From the NCBI GenBank assembly GCA_002690925.1, contig NZGD01000311.1:1-43145 (forward strand): a stretch of 43,145 nt of DNA, read 5' to 3'. This document shows, one piece after another, positions 15,918 to 25,486 of this stretch (its first letter is position 1; each line of letters begins with the position of its first letter). The notes below the pieces were generated by a model. That model did no database searches and was not told where the DNA came from. It worked only from the letters and a program-made list of their open reading frames with translations. This DNA comes from Rhodopirellula sp. (GTDB taxonomy: Bacteria; Planctomycetota; Planctomycetia; Pirellulales; Pirellulaceae). The position numbers and the translations under genes were made by a program.

Positions 15918-18341
15918 ATGCGGAGTTTTTTCGTCAACCAATATCTCTTTTTCATTGGTGCACTGGCTTGCGCTTCCAACGGCGTGGTTGCCGATAGCCG
16001 CTTGCAAGTCATTCCAGCTTCGGTGCGGCTTGATCGGCCCGAGGGCATGCAGCAGTTGCTGGTCATGAAAGGCGGGACTTCAACTGGTTTGGATGTGAGT
16101 AGGCGTTGCACGTTTGAGACGACCGAGCCGCAGATTGTTGACGTGGACGGCAAGGGGCGAGTCATTCCCAAACGGGATGGGAAAGCAGCCATCGTGGTGC
16201 GTTGTGATGATGAAGTGGTTCACGTTCCGGTGGTGGTGGTCGGGCTGGGCTCTCCAGCGCCCGTTTCATTCCGCAGGGAAGTGCTCCCGATTCTGACAAA
16301 GAGTGGATGTAGCTCGGGCGGATGCCATGGCAAAGCAGAGGGGCAGAATGGATTCCGACTGAGCATTTTTGGTTATGACGCGGTTGCTGATCACAACGCG
16401 GTGGTGAAGGAGGCACGCGGTCGCCGTGTTTCAACGGCAGCTCCAAAACAGAGCCTGCTGCTGAAGAAGGCAACAGGCATGACACCACATGGTGGCGGAG
16501 CCAAAATCGAACTGGGGTCGCCTTGGTACCGTCGGATTGAACGTTGGATCGCTGAGGGTACCCAGTTGGATGACGAGGTGTCACAGGGTGTGATCGCGAT
16601 TGAAGTCTACCCGGAACGGATCCAGATGGCCCCCAACGGCGAGCAGCAGTTACTGGTGACTGCCATTGGTTCCGATGGAACCCGGCGTTGCGTAACGGTA
16701 GAAGCCGAGTTCGACTCGAACGCAAAAGAGATTGCTACCGCGGATCGTGATGGAAAGATCCGCGTCAGCAACAACCCGGGCGAAGCAGCGATCCTCGTTC
16801 GGTACCTGGGGCATGTGGGCATTTGCTGCGTGACAATTCCGCAAGACCTTGCAACATTCCAGCGGCCGGAAGAGAACAACTTCATTGATCGGGCAGTATG
16901 GAACAAACTTGAGCAACTCGGCATTCAACCTAGTCAGGTAAGCAACGATGCCACTTTCCTGCGTCGAGTCTATCTTGACACGATCGGCTCCTTACCTGCT
17001 CCCGATGAGGTCAGGCGGTTCATGGCCGACTTGTCGCCAGACAAACGGGCACGACAGATCGACCAGCTTCTGAAACGACCAGAGTATGCTGACTTCTGGG
17101 CAATGAAATGGGCGGACATTCTCCGCGTTGACAAGGCGATCGTGAAACCACAAGGCGCTTTGGCGATGACGCGATGGCTTCGTGACCAATTTCATGACAA
17201 TACGCCATATGACCAGTTTGCACGCAAAATTGTGATGGCGGAAGGAAACACGCTTGCCGAAGGACCAGCTTCATTTTATGAAGTGCACAAGGATCCGGAG
17301 ATGTTGGGACGTTCGGTCAGTCAGATCTTTCTGGGCGTTCGGATCGAGTGTGCCGAATGTCATCACCATCCGTTTGAGCGGTGGGGGCAGGCTGATTACT
17401 ATGCGTTCGCAGGATTTTTCACCGGAGTTCAACGCAATAAAGCCGCTTCGGGTGGACGTAAAATCTATTCACGCGGTGGTGTGAATCTGAAACATCCGCA
17501 GACAGGGGTTGAGCTACTGCCTGTCGGGCTGGGTGCCAAAGAAGTCACGTTGGATGGGGTGGAGGATCGACGCGACGTGCTTTCGCAATGGATGACGTCA
17601 CCAGAGAATCCCTTCTTTGCCAGAATGATTGTCAACCGAATCTGGTCACATTACTTCGGCCGCGGACTCGTCGAGCCGATCGACGATCTTCGAGCAACGA
17701 ATCCGGCGACCAATGAACCGCTGCTGGAAGCTCTCGCAGACCACCTGATTGCGAAGCGGTATGACCTCAAGGCGTTCACTCGCTCTGTTCTCAATACCAA
17801 TGCCTATCAATTGGAGTCTGTGCCGAATTTTTCGAACGAAATGGACTCGCAGAATTTTTCACACGCAGCCTGGAAAGCCATGCCTGCGGAAGTTTTATTG
17901 GATGCGATTTGTCAAGCGACGGGAGTGCCTGAGCAGTTTAACGGATGGCCTGAGGGGTATCGCGCGATTCAGATTTGGGACAATCGGATGCCGTCGTACT
18001 TCTTCCGTGTTTTCGGGCGTCCTCAGCGTGTAAGCGTCTGTGAATGCGAACGCGGGAACGAGCCATCGATCGCTCAGGCACTGCACTTGATGAATTCTCC
18101 GGAGTCCGTTCGTAAAATCCGTCACCGTGATGGATTGGCCGCACGTCTTGCCGCCTCGGAAAGTTCTTCCGCGCAGATTATCGAAGAAATATACCTCGCA
18201 ACATTGTGTCGCCAGCCAACATCAGCTGAGCAGGCTTTGATGCAGCAGGCGTTTCAGGAACCGGGTGTGACGCGTCGCGAAGCGTCGGAAGATATCCTCT
18301 GGACACTGCTGAACACACGAGAGTTTGTCTACAACCACTGA
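15918..18341 (+). CDS. DUF1549/DUF1553 cytochrome-like surface protein with Ig-like domains
   Basis: An 807-residue secreted protein of the planctomycete PSCyt/PSD1 class. ATG 15918 follows a GGGAG site and gives a signal peptide (MRSFFVNQYLFFIGALACAS). Bacterial Ig-like (BIG2-type) segments span about 27-108 and 225-308. Between them is a cytochrome-like motif CSSGGCHG (Cys131, Cys136, His137) followed by GQNGFRLSIFGYD. DUF1549 covers about 322-530 and includes a true CxxCH, CAECHHHPFERW (Cys478, Cys481, His482). DUF1553 fills about 580-800 (RMIVNRIWSHYFGRGLVEP). The family is thought to be periplasmic or surface-located and possibly heme-binding; its reaction is unknown. It is followed after 39 bp by a DUF1501 gene, its usual partner. 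Confidence 0.93.
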   Translation: MRSFFVNQYLFFIGALACASNGVVADSRLQVIPASVRLDRPEGMQQLLVMKGGTSTGLDVSRRCTFETTEPQIVDVDGKGRVIPKRDGKAAIVVRCDDEVVHVPVVVVGLGSPAPVSFRREVLPILTKSGCSSGGCHGKAEGQNGFRLSIFGYDAVADHNAVVKEARGRRVSTAAPKQSLLLKKATGMTPHGGGAKIELGSPWYRRIERWIAEGTQLDDEVSQGVIAIEVYPERIQMAPNGEQQLLVTAIGSDGTRRCVTVEAEFDSNAKEIATADRDGKIRVSNNPGEAAILVRYLGHVGICCVTIPQDLATFQRPEENNFIDRAVWNKLEQLGIQPSQVSNDATFLRRVYLDTIGSLPAPDEVRRFMADLSPDKRARQIDQLLKRPEYADFWAMKWADILRVDKAIVKPQGALAMTRWLRDQFHDNTPYDQFARKIVMAEGNTLAEGPASFYEVHKDPEMLGRSVSQIFLGVRIECAECHHHPFERWGQADYYAFAGFFTGVQRNKAASGGRKIYSRGGVNLKHPQTGVELLPVGLGAKEVTLDGVEDRRDVLSQWMTSPENPFFARMIVNRIWSHYFGRGLVEPIDDLRATNPATNEPLLEALADHLIAKRYDLKAFTRSVLNTNAYQLESVPNFSNEMDSQNFSHAAWKAMPAEVLLDAICQATGVPEQFNGWPEGYRAIQIWDNRMPSYFFRVFGRPQRVSVCECERGNEPSIAQALHLMNSPESVRKIRHRDGLAARLAASESSSAQIIEEIYLATLCRQPTSAEQALMQQAFQEPGVTRREASEDILWTLLNTREFVYNH

Positions 18342-18380
18342 TTCTCTATAACCACTGATTGAAGGTACACGGCAGAGATC

Positions 18381-19727
18381 ATGTTTAAAGTAAATTTCAA
18401 TGAGCATCAATGCTGCGATGGAGTGTCTCGCCGTCAGGCTTTGCGTGTAGGGGCAACCGGGTTGCTCGGTGGAATTTCGTTGCCTCAGGTGCTTCAACTG
18501 GAAGCGTCAGCTGCCGGCGTAACGCCTCCCAAAGCCAAGGCGTGTATCTTCATCATGTTGGAGGGTGGGCCGAGCCACATCGACATGTGGGACCTGAAGC
18601 CCAATGCTCCGTTGGAGATTCGCGGACCGTTTCGACCGATTTCAACAAAGGTCCCCGGCACGCAAATCGGTAATATTCTGCCCCATTGCTCAAAGATTAC
18701 TGACAAGTTCACGATCATGCGGTCGCATAGTCATCGTGATAACGCGCACCAGACGGGTCGGCATTGGGTTCTTACCGGGTACCCCCCGAGTTTTTCTGAC
18801 GGTCAGGCGAAGGGAATGCCGTTCAATGAGCTTTACCCTTCCCTGGGTTCGATTGTTTCGCGTGAACTCGGGCAAGGTGGTGCTGTGCCACCCTATGTCG
18901 AGATGCCGAATCCACTGGGGCCTGGGGGTCCGGGATTCTCTGGCGCGCAGCATGCGCCCTTCACGATTGAAACCGACCCCGTCCAGCCAGATTTTCAAGT
19001 TCGGGACCTCAACCTGCCCGCCGATATCGGAGATCGCCGTTTTCAGTTGCGACGAAAATTGCTCGCTGGCGCGGAACGACTCGGTACACAGGAACGTCAG
19101 ACAGGACGTGCCAAAACGATGTCCAGATATTACGAAAAAGCGCTCGAACTTGTGACTTCGCCAGCAGCGAAAAAGGCATTTCGAATTCAGGACGAATCAG
19201 ACAAGATCCGTGAACGTTATGGCCTGACTTCAATCGGGCAATGTGCACTTCTGGGGCGAAGGCTCGTCGAAGCCGGATGCCGTTTTGTTGGTATCGATCA
19301 TGGAAGCTGGGACACCCATGTCGACAACTTCACCAGTCATGAGAAGGCACTGGTTCCACCAACCGATCAGGCATTCAGTGCATTGATCAACGATCTGGAT
19401 GATCGAGGCATGCTAGACGAAACCCTGGTGGTAATGATGGGCGAGATGGGGCGAACTCCCAAAATCAACGCGGATGCTGGCCGCGATCACTGGTCACAAT
19501 GTCAGACGGTAATCTTTGCGGGAGGCGGTGTGAAACGGGGAGCCGTCATCGGTGCAAGTGATCGAACGGCAAGCTTCCCGACCACAACACCCTATGGGAT
19601 TCAGGATTTGCTTCGCACGATCTTCCATCTCATGGGAATCGATGCAGACAAGACCTATCACACCCCGCTGGGCCGCCCCGTTCCCATCGTCAACGGTGGT
19701 GCGGTGATCCAGGAATTGCTCGCTTGA
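18381..19727 (+). CDS. DUF1501 family protein
   Basis: A 448-residue DUF1501 protein, nearly always encoded beside DUF1549/1553 proteins in planctomycetes. The N-terminus carries a twin-arginine-like leader (SRRQALRVGATGLLGGISLP), suggesting Tat export. The fold is related to the alkaline phosphatase/sulfatase superfamily. The opening block CIFIMLEGGPSHIDMWDLKP and the late block MGEMGRTPKINADAGRDHW are the family's conserved segments and carry the probable metal ligands (Asp, His, Glu). A DHGSWDTHVDNF segment is also typical. There is no sulfatase formylglycine motif, so it should not be read as a sulfatase. It sits 39 bp after the cytochrome-like gene and 47 bp before the next, in one operon. 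Confidence 0.93.
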   Translation: MFKVNFNEHQCCDGVSRRQALRVGATGLLGGISLPQVLQLEASAAGVTPPKAKACIFIMLEGGPSHIDMWDLKPNAPLEIRGPFRPISTKVPGTQIGNILPHCSKITDKFTIMRSHSHRDNAHQTGRHWVLTGYPPSFSDGQAKGMPFNELYPSLGSIVSRELGQGGAVPPYVEMPNPLGPGGPGFSGAQHAPFTIETDPVQPDFQVRDLNLPADIGDRRFQLRRKLLAGAERLGTQERQTGRAKTMSRYYEKALELVTSPAAKKAFRIQDESDKIRERYGLTSIGQCALLGRRLVEAGCRFVGIDHGSWDTHVDNFTSHEKALVPPTDQAFSALINDLDDRGMLDETLVVMMGEMGRTPKINADAGRDHWSQCQTVIFAGGGVKRGAVIGASDRTASFPTTTPYGIQDLLRTIFHLMGIDADKTYHTPLGRPVPIVNGGAVIQELLA

Positions 19728-19774
19728 GACAAGTCCTTGAGTGAGTCCAATCTTTCCAGTGAGGCGGAAACATC

Positions 19775-22201
19775 ATGACACCAGAGTTACTCGCGCCGCG
19801 AAGGTTGTGTTCGCAACTGATCCTCCTCGGCCTGATGGGGATGTCAAATGTACTTGCCCAGAAAGCTCCTGAATTGGGATATGTCTTTCCCCCTGCGATC
19901 ACCTTGGGTGAGACGAAGCAGGTCACTCTGGGTGGTTACGATTTCACGCCAGACATGGAGTTCTTTGTCCATGGTGACAACGTCAGCTTGAAGACCGAAG
20001 GCCCACCAGGCGATTTTCTTGTGCCGGGGCCACCTTACTGGTTTGGTGAAAAGGGCAGCTCGCCTGCTTTTCCGATTCCGCGCGAGATTCCGGCTCAAAT
20101 CAAGGTCGAGGCCACGGGTCGTACCGGGTTGAAACGCTGGCAAGTTGCGAATGCAAACGGCTCTGCGGCCACTGCTGTTTTTTTCGTCAGTGATACACGT
20201 GAGATCACTGAAACGCGATTTCGTGATGAACCGATGGAGGTTGGAAAGCTGCCGGTTGGCGTTTCTGCGCGTTTGAGCCGTATCGCAGAAGTTGACCGTT
20301 ACCTGATCCGCACTGAACGTGATGGTCCCGTAAGTGTTGAATTGTTTGCCCGGCGTTTAGGGGCTGATTTCAATGGCGTCTTGCAGGTCCATGACATGGG
20401 TGGTTTTATCGTCGCTGATGTGGCGGACACTCAAGGTCGGGACCTGGCACTTACCTTTGATGCGAAAGCAGGAATGGTATACACGCTCAAAATTCACGAT
20501 GCAGACTTTCGTGGCAACCGGGCGTTTGTCTATCGCTTGGCCATCACTGCCGGTCCACGAGTTATCGCAACTGCGCCTGCGCGGCTTACACGAGGCAAAA
20601 AACAGCACGTTCGGTTTATCGGTTACGGGGTTGCAACTGGCGCCGCAAGATTGGAGTCGGCTTTGCGTTTTGTGGAGGCGCCTGCTGACAGTAGTACATC
20701 CACCCTCCCGATGCGGTTGGAAACCGATTTCGGAGAATCACCGGGTTTTGAGATACCGCTTAGCAATCTGGTGGAGGAGACCGGATCGCATGAATCAAAC
20801 GACACGACGGTAACAGAAGATCCCTATCAGCTTTCCGCCCCGGCAGCAGTCACAGCCTGGATGCCGAAAAACGCAAACCGGCGTTTTCGCTTCACTGCCA
20901 AAAAGGGTGAGAACTGGACGGTGTCTGCGGAGTCTCAAGCGATCGGCGCTGAGCTCGACGTGGCAATCGCCATTTTCAATCTGGATGGCAAGCAGCTTGT
21001 TGAAAATGACGATGTCCCGGGTGGCTCTGACTCCAAACTGCAGTTCGTTGTACCTGTCGATGGTAATTATGATGTTGTTGTGCGTGATCTTTCAGGAAAG
21101 GACAAGGATTTGGCGGCGATCTTCCGGCTGGCGATTGAGAAACAGCCTGCGGATTTTTCCTTAACGATCCCGCAGCAGTTGAATGTTCCGATCGGTGGTA
21201 CAGCTCAGCTATCTGTGGCCGTTGAACGCATTGGTGGATTCGCAGATGAAATCGCGATCGAACTGGAAGGAATGCCCGAAGGAATAACGACGAAGACTGA
21301 ACTCAAAATACCGGCCACAAAGAATCAACTCAAAATCACATTTGAATGTGCAGATACCGTCGCAGCCAGCACAACACGGTTTCGTGTTGTTGGAAAGGCT
21401 GCCATCGACGGCCATGACGTCGTAAGAAAGTCAGCGAGTCCGGCAGCAGGGAATCTTGCTCCGCGTGATCCAGACAAACAGCGAGTTCCGCATGCGATGT
21501 GCACCTGCACCATGAAGCCACGCTTCAGCGTTGAATTGATCGACAAGAATCGGCAGAGAGCTGTTCATCGTGGAACAACTTATCCCGCACCGTTTCTACT
21601 CCAACGTGATGAAGATTTCGATGGCCCAGTTTCTCTCCAGATGGCCGCTCGCCAAGGTCGGCATCGGCAGGGGATCACAGCGCCCATGATCACGGTTCCA
21701 CCTGAACAGTCGGAAGTGCTGTACCCCTGCTTCATGCCGGAGTGGCTTGAGACCAACCGGACAACCAGAATGGTCGTACTGGGAGTTGCCGAACAAAAAG
21801 ATCCACAGGGGCGACGCCGTTTTGTAACGGCGCCAGCAGACGCCCGCATCACCATGATTCTCGAGGGGGCATTGCTGAAAATCTCACATGAGGCGAGTGA
21901 GTTGGCCATCGTAGCTGGTGATACTTTTAAGGTGCCAATTATCGTTTCCCGTTCTGCCAAGCTGCAAACACAAGTGAAGATCGAAATCATTCCGCCGGTC
22001 CAGATTCAGGACCTGCTCTCGACCGAACCTGCCAACGTGACGCTGCCGACTGACGTTGAACGCATGCCACTAATGATTCATACGCAGGACGCAGAGCGTT
22101 TGCTGGGGCGATGGCCGATCGTGATTCGTGCGATCACGACCCAAGACAACCTTTGGCGTGTGATGTCGCAAACAGAGGTAACCATTGATTTCAAACGCTG
22201 A
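19775..22201 (+). CDS. Secreted PPC-domain protein of the DUF1501 operon
   Basis: An 808-residue secreted protein with a signal peptide (RLCSQLILLGLMGMSNVLA, cleavage near LA-QK). It is almost entirely beta. A first domain (about 30-140) reads GYVFPPAITLGETKQVTLGG, the Ig-fold typical of proteins in this operon type. One clear bacterial pre-peptidase C-terminal (PPC) domain follows at about 365-455 (RRFRFTAKKGENWTVSAESQ, DVAIAIFNLDGKQLVENDD), and another probable one lies at about 150-250. A further Ig-like domain follows at about 460-540. An unpaired CTC (HAMCTCTMKP) sits near 573. No catalytic site is visible; a scaffold or binding role for the complex with its neighbours is likely. Confidence 0.85.
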   Translation: MTPELLAPRRLCSQLILLGLMGMSNVLAQKAPELGYVFPPAITLGETKQVTLGGYDFTPDMEFFVHGDNVSLKTEGPPGDFLVPGPPYWFGEKGSSPAFPIPREIPAQIKVEATGRTGLKRWQVANANGSAATAVFFVSDTREITETRFRDEPMEVGKLPVGVSARLSRIAEVDRYLIRTERDGPVSVELFARRLGADFNGVLQVHDMGGFIVADVADTQGRDLALTFDAKAGMVYTLKIHDADFRGNRAFVYRLAITAGPRVIATAPARLTRGKKQHVRFIGYGVATGAARLESALRFVEAPADSSTSTLPMRLETDFGESPGFEIPLSNLVEETGSHESNDTTVTEDPYQLSAPAAVTAWMPKNANRRFRFTAKKGENWTVSAESQAIGAELDVAIAIFNLDGKQLVENDDVPGGSDSKLQFVVPVDGNYDVVVRDLSGKDKDLAAIFRLAIEKQPADFSLTIPQQLNVPIGGTAQLSVAVERIGGFADEIAIELEGMPEGITTKTELKIPATKNQLKITFECADTVAASTTRFRVVGKAAIDGHDVVRKSASPAAGNLAPRDPDKQRVPHAMCTCTMKPRFSVELIDKNRQRAVHRGTTYPAPFLLQRDEDFDGPVSLQMAARQGRHRQGITAPMITVPPEQSEVLYPCFMPEWLETNRTTRMVVLGVAEQKDPQGRRRFVTAPADARITMILEGALLKISHEASELAIVAGDTFKVPIIVSRSAKLQTQVKIEIIPPVQIQDLLSTEPANVTLPTDVERMPLMIHTQDAERLLGRWPIVIRAITTQDNLWRVMSQTEVTIDFKR

Positions 22202-22412
22202 CTTTGTGTGCGGCGCTGTCAAACGGTTTTCACAAGTGAAAAACATTCTTGACGGTCAGTCAACGAATTTAACACGCGAGCGTAGCGGGAACGCCGGATG
22301 TGGACCGAACGGGACGCTGGAAGCACAAAGGGACAAAGGCTTATACTTCTGACTGACCGAATCGGCTATAGAGTCGAGGTTTTACACTCCATGCAGATCT
22401 GAGGCTTGTCTG

Positions 22413-24134
22413 ATGCGCGCGATGGTTGTTCTGGTTTTCGCTTGTTTGGGTGGTTATATTCTCGGCGCGCAGACTGGTTTCTGCGGTGGCCCCTATGATC
22501 GTCCCTATGGTGAAGCACACCAGAGTCGCTCAACAGTGATTTCAACTCATGGGATGGTGGCTACCAGCCATCCTCTGGCTGCCTCCGTTGGATTGGACGT
22601 TTTGAAGCAGGGCGGAAACGCTGTAGATGCCGCTATTGCTACCAATGCGATGCTTGGTTTGGTGGAACCGATGAGCTGCGGAATCGGTGGCGACCTGTTC
22701 GTCATTTACTGGGATGCCAAAAGCCAGAAACTGTACGGGCTCAATGCGAGCGGTCGCAGTCCCTATGCGCTGAATCGCAATGTTTTCAAAAACCGGGGTT
22801 TGGACCAGATCCCCTTGGATGGACCACTTTCGTGGTCAGTGCCTGGTTGCGTTGATGGCTGGTTCGAACTTCACGGACGTTTCGGTAAGCAGCCGATGCA
22901 AGCACTGCTGCAGCCATCGATTGACTATGGAACGGAGGGATTTCCGGTGACTGAAATCATTGCTGGTTATTGGAGTAAGGCTGACGAGGCATTTGCCGAC
23001 CAACCTGATTCCCAGAACACGTTCTTGATTGATGGCAAACCACCTGTCGAGGGGCAGATTTTTCGCAATCCCAATCTCGCGCGAACCTACGAATTGATCG
23101 CAAAGGAAGGCAAAAAAGCGTTTTACGAAGGTTCTATCGCGCGTCAGATTGTGGATTACAGCAGCAATCACGGCGGTTTTTTTTCCATGAAAGATTTCAC
23201 GGACCATCGTTCAACATGGGTCGATCCCGTTTCAACAAACTACCGGGGGTATGACGTGTGGGAATTGCCGCCCAACGGTCAGGGCATCGCTGCGTTGGAA
23301 ATTCTGAATGTTCTCGAAGGTTATGACCTTGCTTCGATGGGAGCAGGCAGCGCCGAATACCTCCATCTTTTTGTCGAGGCAAAGAAACTGGCATTTGCCG
23401 ACCGTGCAAAATTCTATGCTGATCCGGAATTCAATTCCCTGCCGGTATCGCAGCTGATTTCCAAGCCCTACGCAGTGAGGCAACGTGCCAGGATTGATGC
23501 GCAACGGGCGGCATCAAATGTTCATGCAGGTGATCCGATCTTGCAGCATGGTGATACGGTCTATCTGACAGTGGTTGACCAGAATCGCAATTGCTGTTCC
23601 CTAATTCAAAGCAATTACTATGGCTTCGGCTCCAAAGTAACACCCGGTAATCTTGGTTTCGCGTTGCAAAATCGAGGTGCCCTGTTTTCCCTGTCGGACG
23701 ATCATCTCAATCGCCTCGAACCTCACAAACGCCCTTTTCACACAATCATCCCCGCAATGGTGACGAAAGATGAAAGACCCTGGCTATGTTTCGGTGTCAT
23801 GGGTGGGGACATGCAGCCCCAGGGGCATGTGCAGGTGCTTTGCAACCTGATTGATTTTGGAATGAATGTGCAGGCTGCAGGCGATGCACCTCGAATCAGA
23901 CATGTCGGCTCGCAGCAACCAACCAGTGTACCCATGGATGGCGCAGGCGTTATCAATGTCGAAAGTGGTGTTTCTGATGCGGCAGTTCGGGGTTTGTTGT
24001 CACATGGTCACAAGATCGCCAGAGTTGCCGGCGGTGGCTATGGCGGTTATCAGGCGATCCGTATTGACTGGAAGCATGGAACGCTGCATGGTGCGACCGA
24101 ATCTCGCAAGGACGGTGTCGCATTGGGCTATTGA
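22413..24134 (+). CDS. ggt: Gamma-glutamyltransferase family protein
   Basis: A 573-residue Ntn-hydrolase of the gamma-glutamyltranspeptidase family, which cleaves gamma-glutamyl bonds (glutathione and analogues) in the periplasm. A signal peptide covers about 1-25. The family opening GMVATSHPLAASVGLDVLKQ with GGNAVDAAIATN is clear, as is GIGGDLFVIYWD. The autocatalytic threonine is probably Thr382 in GDTVYLTVVDQ, in the place of the usual TTHxSVVD; the chain would split there into large and small subunits. HTIIPAM and GVMGGDMQPQGHVQ are small-subunit landmarks. It is 211 bp downstream of the PPC gene, so it probably has its own promoter. The unusual nucleophile context suggests an acylase-like subfamily. 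Its end abuts an IS scar. Confidence 0.9.
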   Translation: MRAMVVLVFACLGGYILGAQTGFCGGPYDRPYGEAHQSRSTVISTHGMVATSHPLAASVGLDVLKQGGNAVDAAIATNAMLGLVEPMSCGIGGDLFVIYWDAKSQKLYGLNASGRSPYALNRNVFKNRGLDQIPLDGPLSWSVPGCVDGWFELHGRFGKQPMQALLQPSIDYGTEGFPVTEIIAGYWSKADEAFADQPDSQNTFLIDGKPPVEGQIFRNPNLARTYELIAKEGKKAFYEGSIARQIVDYSSNHGGFFSMKDFTDHRSTWVDPVSTNYRGYDVWELPPNGQGIAALEILNVLEGYDLASMGAGSAEYLHLFVEAKKLAFADRAKFYADPEFNSLPVSQLISKPYAVRQRARIDAQRAASNVHAGDPILQHGDTVYLTVVDQNRNCCSLIQSNYYGFGSKVTPGNLGFALQNRGALFSLSDDHLNRLEPHKRPFHTIIPAMVTKDERPWLCFGVMGGDMQPQGHVQVLCNLIDFGMNVQAAGDAPRIRHVGSQQPTSVPMDGAGVINVESGVSDAAVRGLLSHGHKIARVAGGGYGGYQAIRIDWKHGTLHGATESRKDGVALGY

Positions 24135-24149
24135 GACAAAGTTTGCAAA

Positions 24150-24545
24150 TCGATTGGGTTGCAAAAAAATTGTTGACGAAGCCTGGCAACGCTCTGATCC
24201 ACTGCTGGGTGTTTCCGAGGCATCGCGAAAGTCCTTTTGCGGGCAGCACGCCCGAACAGGATTCTCTGACTCACAATGGTGCAATGATATGGAGTGAGTG
24301 CATCATGACCTCCCCCCGAGAGGATTACGCGATTGTGAGTGAGAGACTCGGGATTGGTAAAGCGGCTGCGTTCTGGAGGCTGAGGTGTAGCCACAGAAAG
24401 ATCGCGAAGCGGTTCAACCGTAGTTCGATGTCCAAGGGAACGATCCGATCCTCTGCATGTCAATCCTGAGGCATTGTCAAAATTGTTTCCGGGCAGTTCG
24501 CCCGATCAAGATTCTCTCACTCACTGTGGTGCAATTCCATGGTGA
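24150..24545. mobile_element. Cluster of three IS3 left-end scars
   Basis: Three pieces of the left end seen at 1-158 and 3706-3765 lie within 400 bases. Copy A (minus) is an orfA relic starting at 24223 (MPRKHPAVDQSVARLRQQFF) plus terminal sequence to about 24295. Copy B is an 18-base block ATTGTGAGTGAGAGACTC on the plus strand at 24332-24349, exactly the reverse complement of 118-135. Copy C (minus) starts at the ATG on 24474 (MPQ then Asp and a stop) with terminal sequence to about 24542. Each orfA ends almost at once, so all are debris. Copy A begins right behind the gamma-glutamyltransferase stop. Confidence 0.7.
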
Positions 24546-24736
24546 AGGTCAGTCAGGATTGCATCAGTTCGACCGTTTCCTGATCGATCTTGCCTATTTG
24601 GGCGAACAACTCAAACACTTGGTCCCGCCAAACGTCCCACCTTCTAGCATTTTACCTCTGCACCCTCGCCATGTGCTCTCACGCCTCGGGGCAGGAATTG
24701 ACGATCGAATAGTTGCAGGAGCGAGCTAATCTTGGG
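24546..24736. other. Short intergenic segment after IS scars
   Basis: No supported gene. It lies downstream of the minus-strand PEP-CTERM gene, where its terminator is expected, but no clear hairpin with a T-run was seen. Confidence 0.35.
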
Positions 24737-25486
24737 CTAGCAGCCACATACTTCAAATTGACCACGATTCCGCCACGAGCTGATGAATCCAGCGATTCCT
24801 AATAACATCCATGTGATCACTGAGGCAGGTTCGGGGATCGCCGAGGATGATCCCTGAATGGTTAACACTCCACTCATCCCATACATTTTCGGCCCGCCAC
24901 TAAGTCCGTCGTCATCCCAGAAGTCGTTACCCGTAGTAAAGGTTTCCCCCATGTTAATCCAACGCTGGTCCAGATAAGAATCATCAAACACGAATCCATA
25001 ATTCGTGTAATATTGGGCCGACCATATTATGCCAGTCTGGTGAGTCCCCGTAAGCACGTAATAAAGCTCGATTCCTCCCTCCTCATTGTATCTGATCGGC
25101 GATTGGATTGAACCGTCCCAGAGGTCTCCGTAGCCATCGGCAACACGCTCGCCAATGAGGTTGTAAATTGGAATCATGGCATCGCCTTGGGTGCCAGTGT
25201 TGTCCCGTGCGCTCATTTGAATGTCATCCGAGTGAAAGGTGGACGCAATCGCCTTCCAGTCCCCGGGCAAGATAGTATCACCATAGCCATCCACGAAATC
25301 ATTGTAATCCTCAATGAAGTCTGAGGGTCGTCTGCTTCCAGACGTAACGAAGGCTAGGCGGTACTGGTCTCCTGGAGCCAGGTCCGTCGGTGTCGTTATG
25401 ATCCCCGCCTGAGCATATTCACCCAAACCATTGCTCAAAATGACGACAAGAAAAAACAGCAGAAGCTGTCGCGATATCGAATGCAT
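24737..25486 (-). CDS. PEP-CTERM sorted surface protein
   Basis: A 249-residue exported protein with an N-terminal signal peptide (LLLFFLVVILSNGLGEYAQA) and a C-terminal PEP-CTERM tag. The tag has IPEPASVITWMLLGIAGFIS, then a Trp-Arg-Asn-Arg basic stop, and an unusual extra tail ending in CGC. The tag is recognised by an exosortase, which cleaves and anchors the protein in the envelope. The middle (about 30-215) is rich in Asp, Gly, Tyr and Trp, mostly beta, with no recognised catalytic motif. No exosortase gene is in the window. It is transcribed away from a 17-bp repeat array located 170-250 bp upstream. Confidence 0.85.
   Translation of the reverse strand: MHSISRQLLLFFLVVILSNGLGEYAQAGIITTPTDLAPGDQYRLAFVTSGSRRPSDFIEDYNDFVDGYGDTILPGDWKAIASTFHSDDIQMSARDNTGTQGDAMIPIYNLIGERVADGYGDLWDGSIQSPIRYNEEGGIELYYVLTGTHQTGIIWSAQYYTNYGFVFDDSYLDQRWINMGETFTTGNDFWDDDGLSGGPKMYGMSGVLTIQGSSSAIPEPASVITWMLLGIAGFISSWRNRGQFEVCGC

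Noticed and set aside
18381..19727. Reading the DUF1501 protein as a third sulfatase
   Set aside because: It lacks the C-x-[PS]-x-R formylglycine motif and matches DUF1501 along its length.
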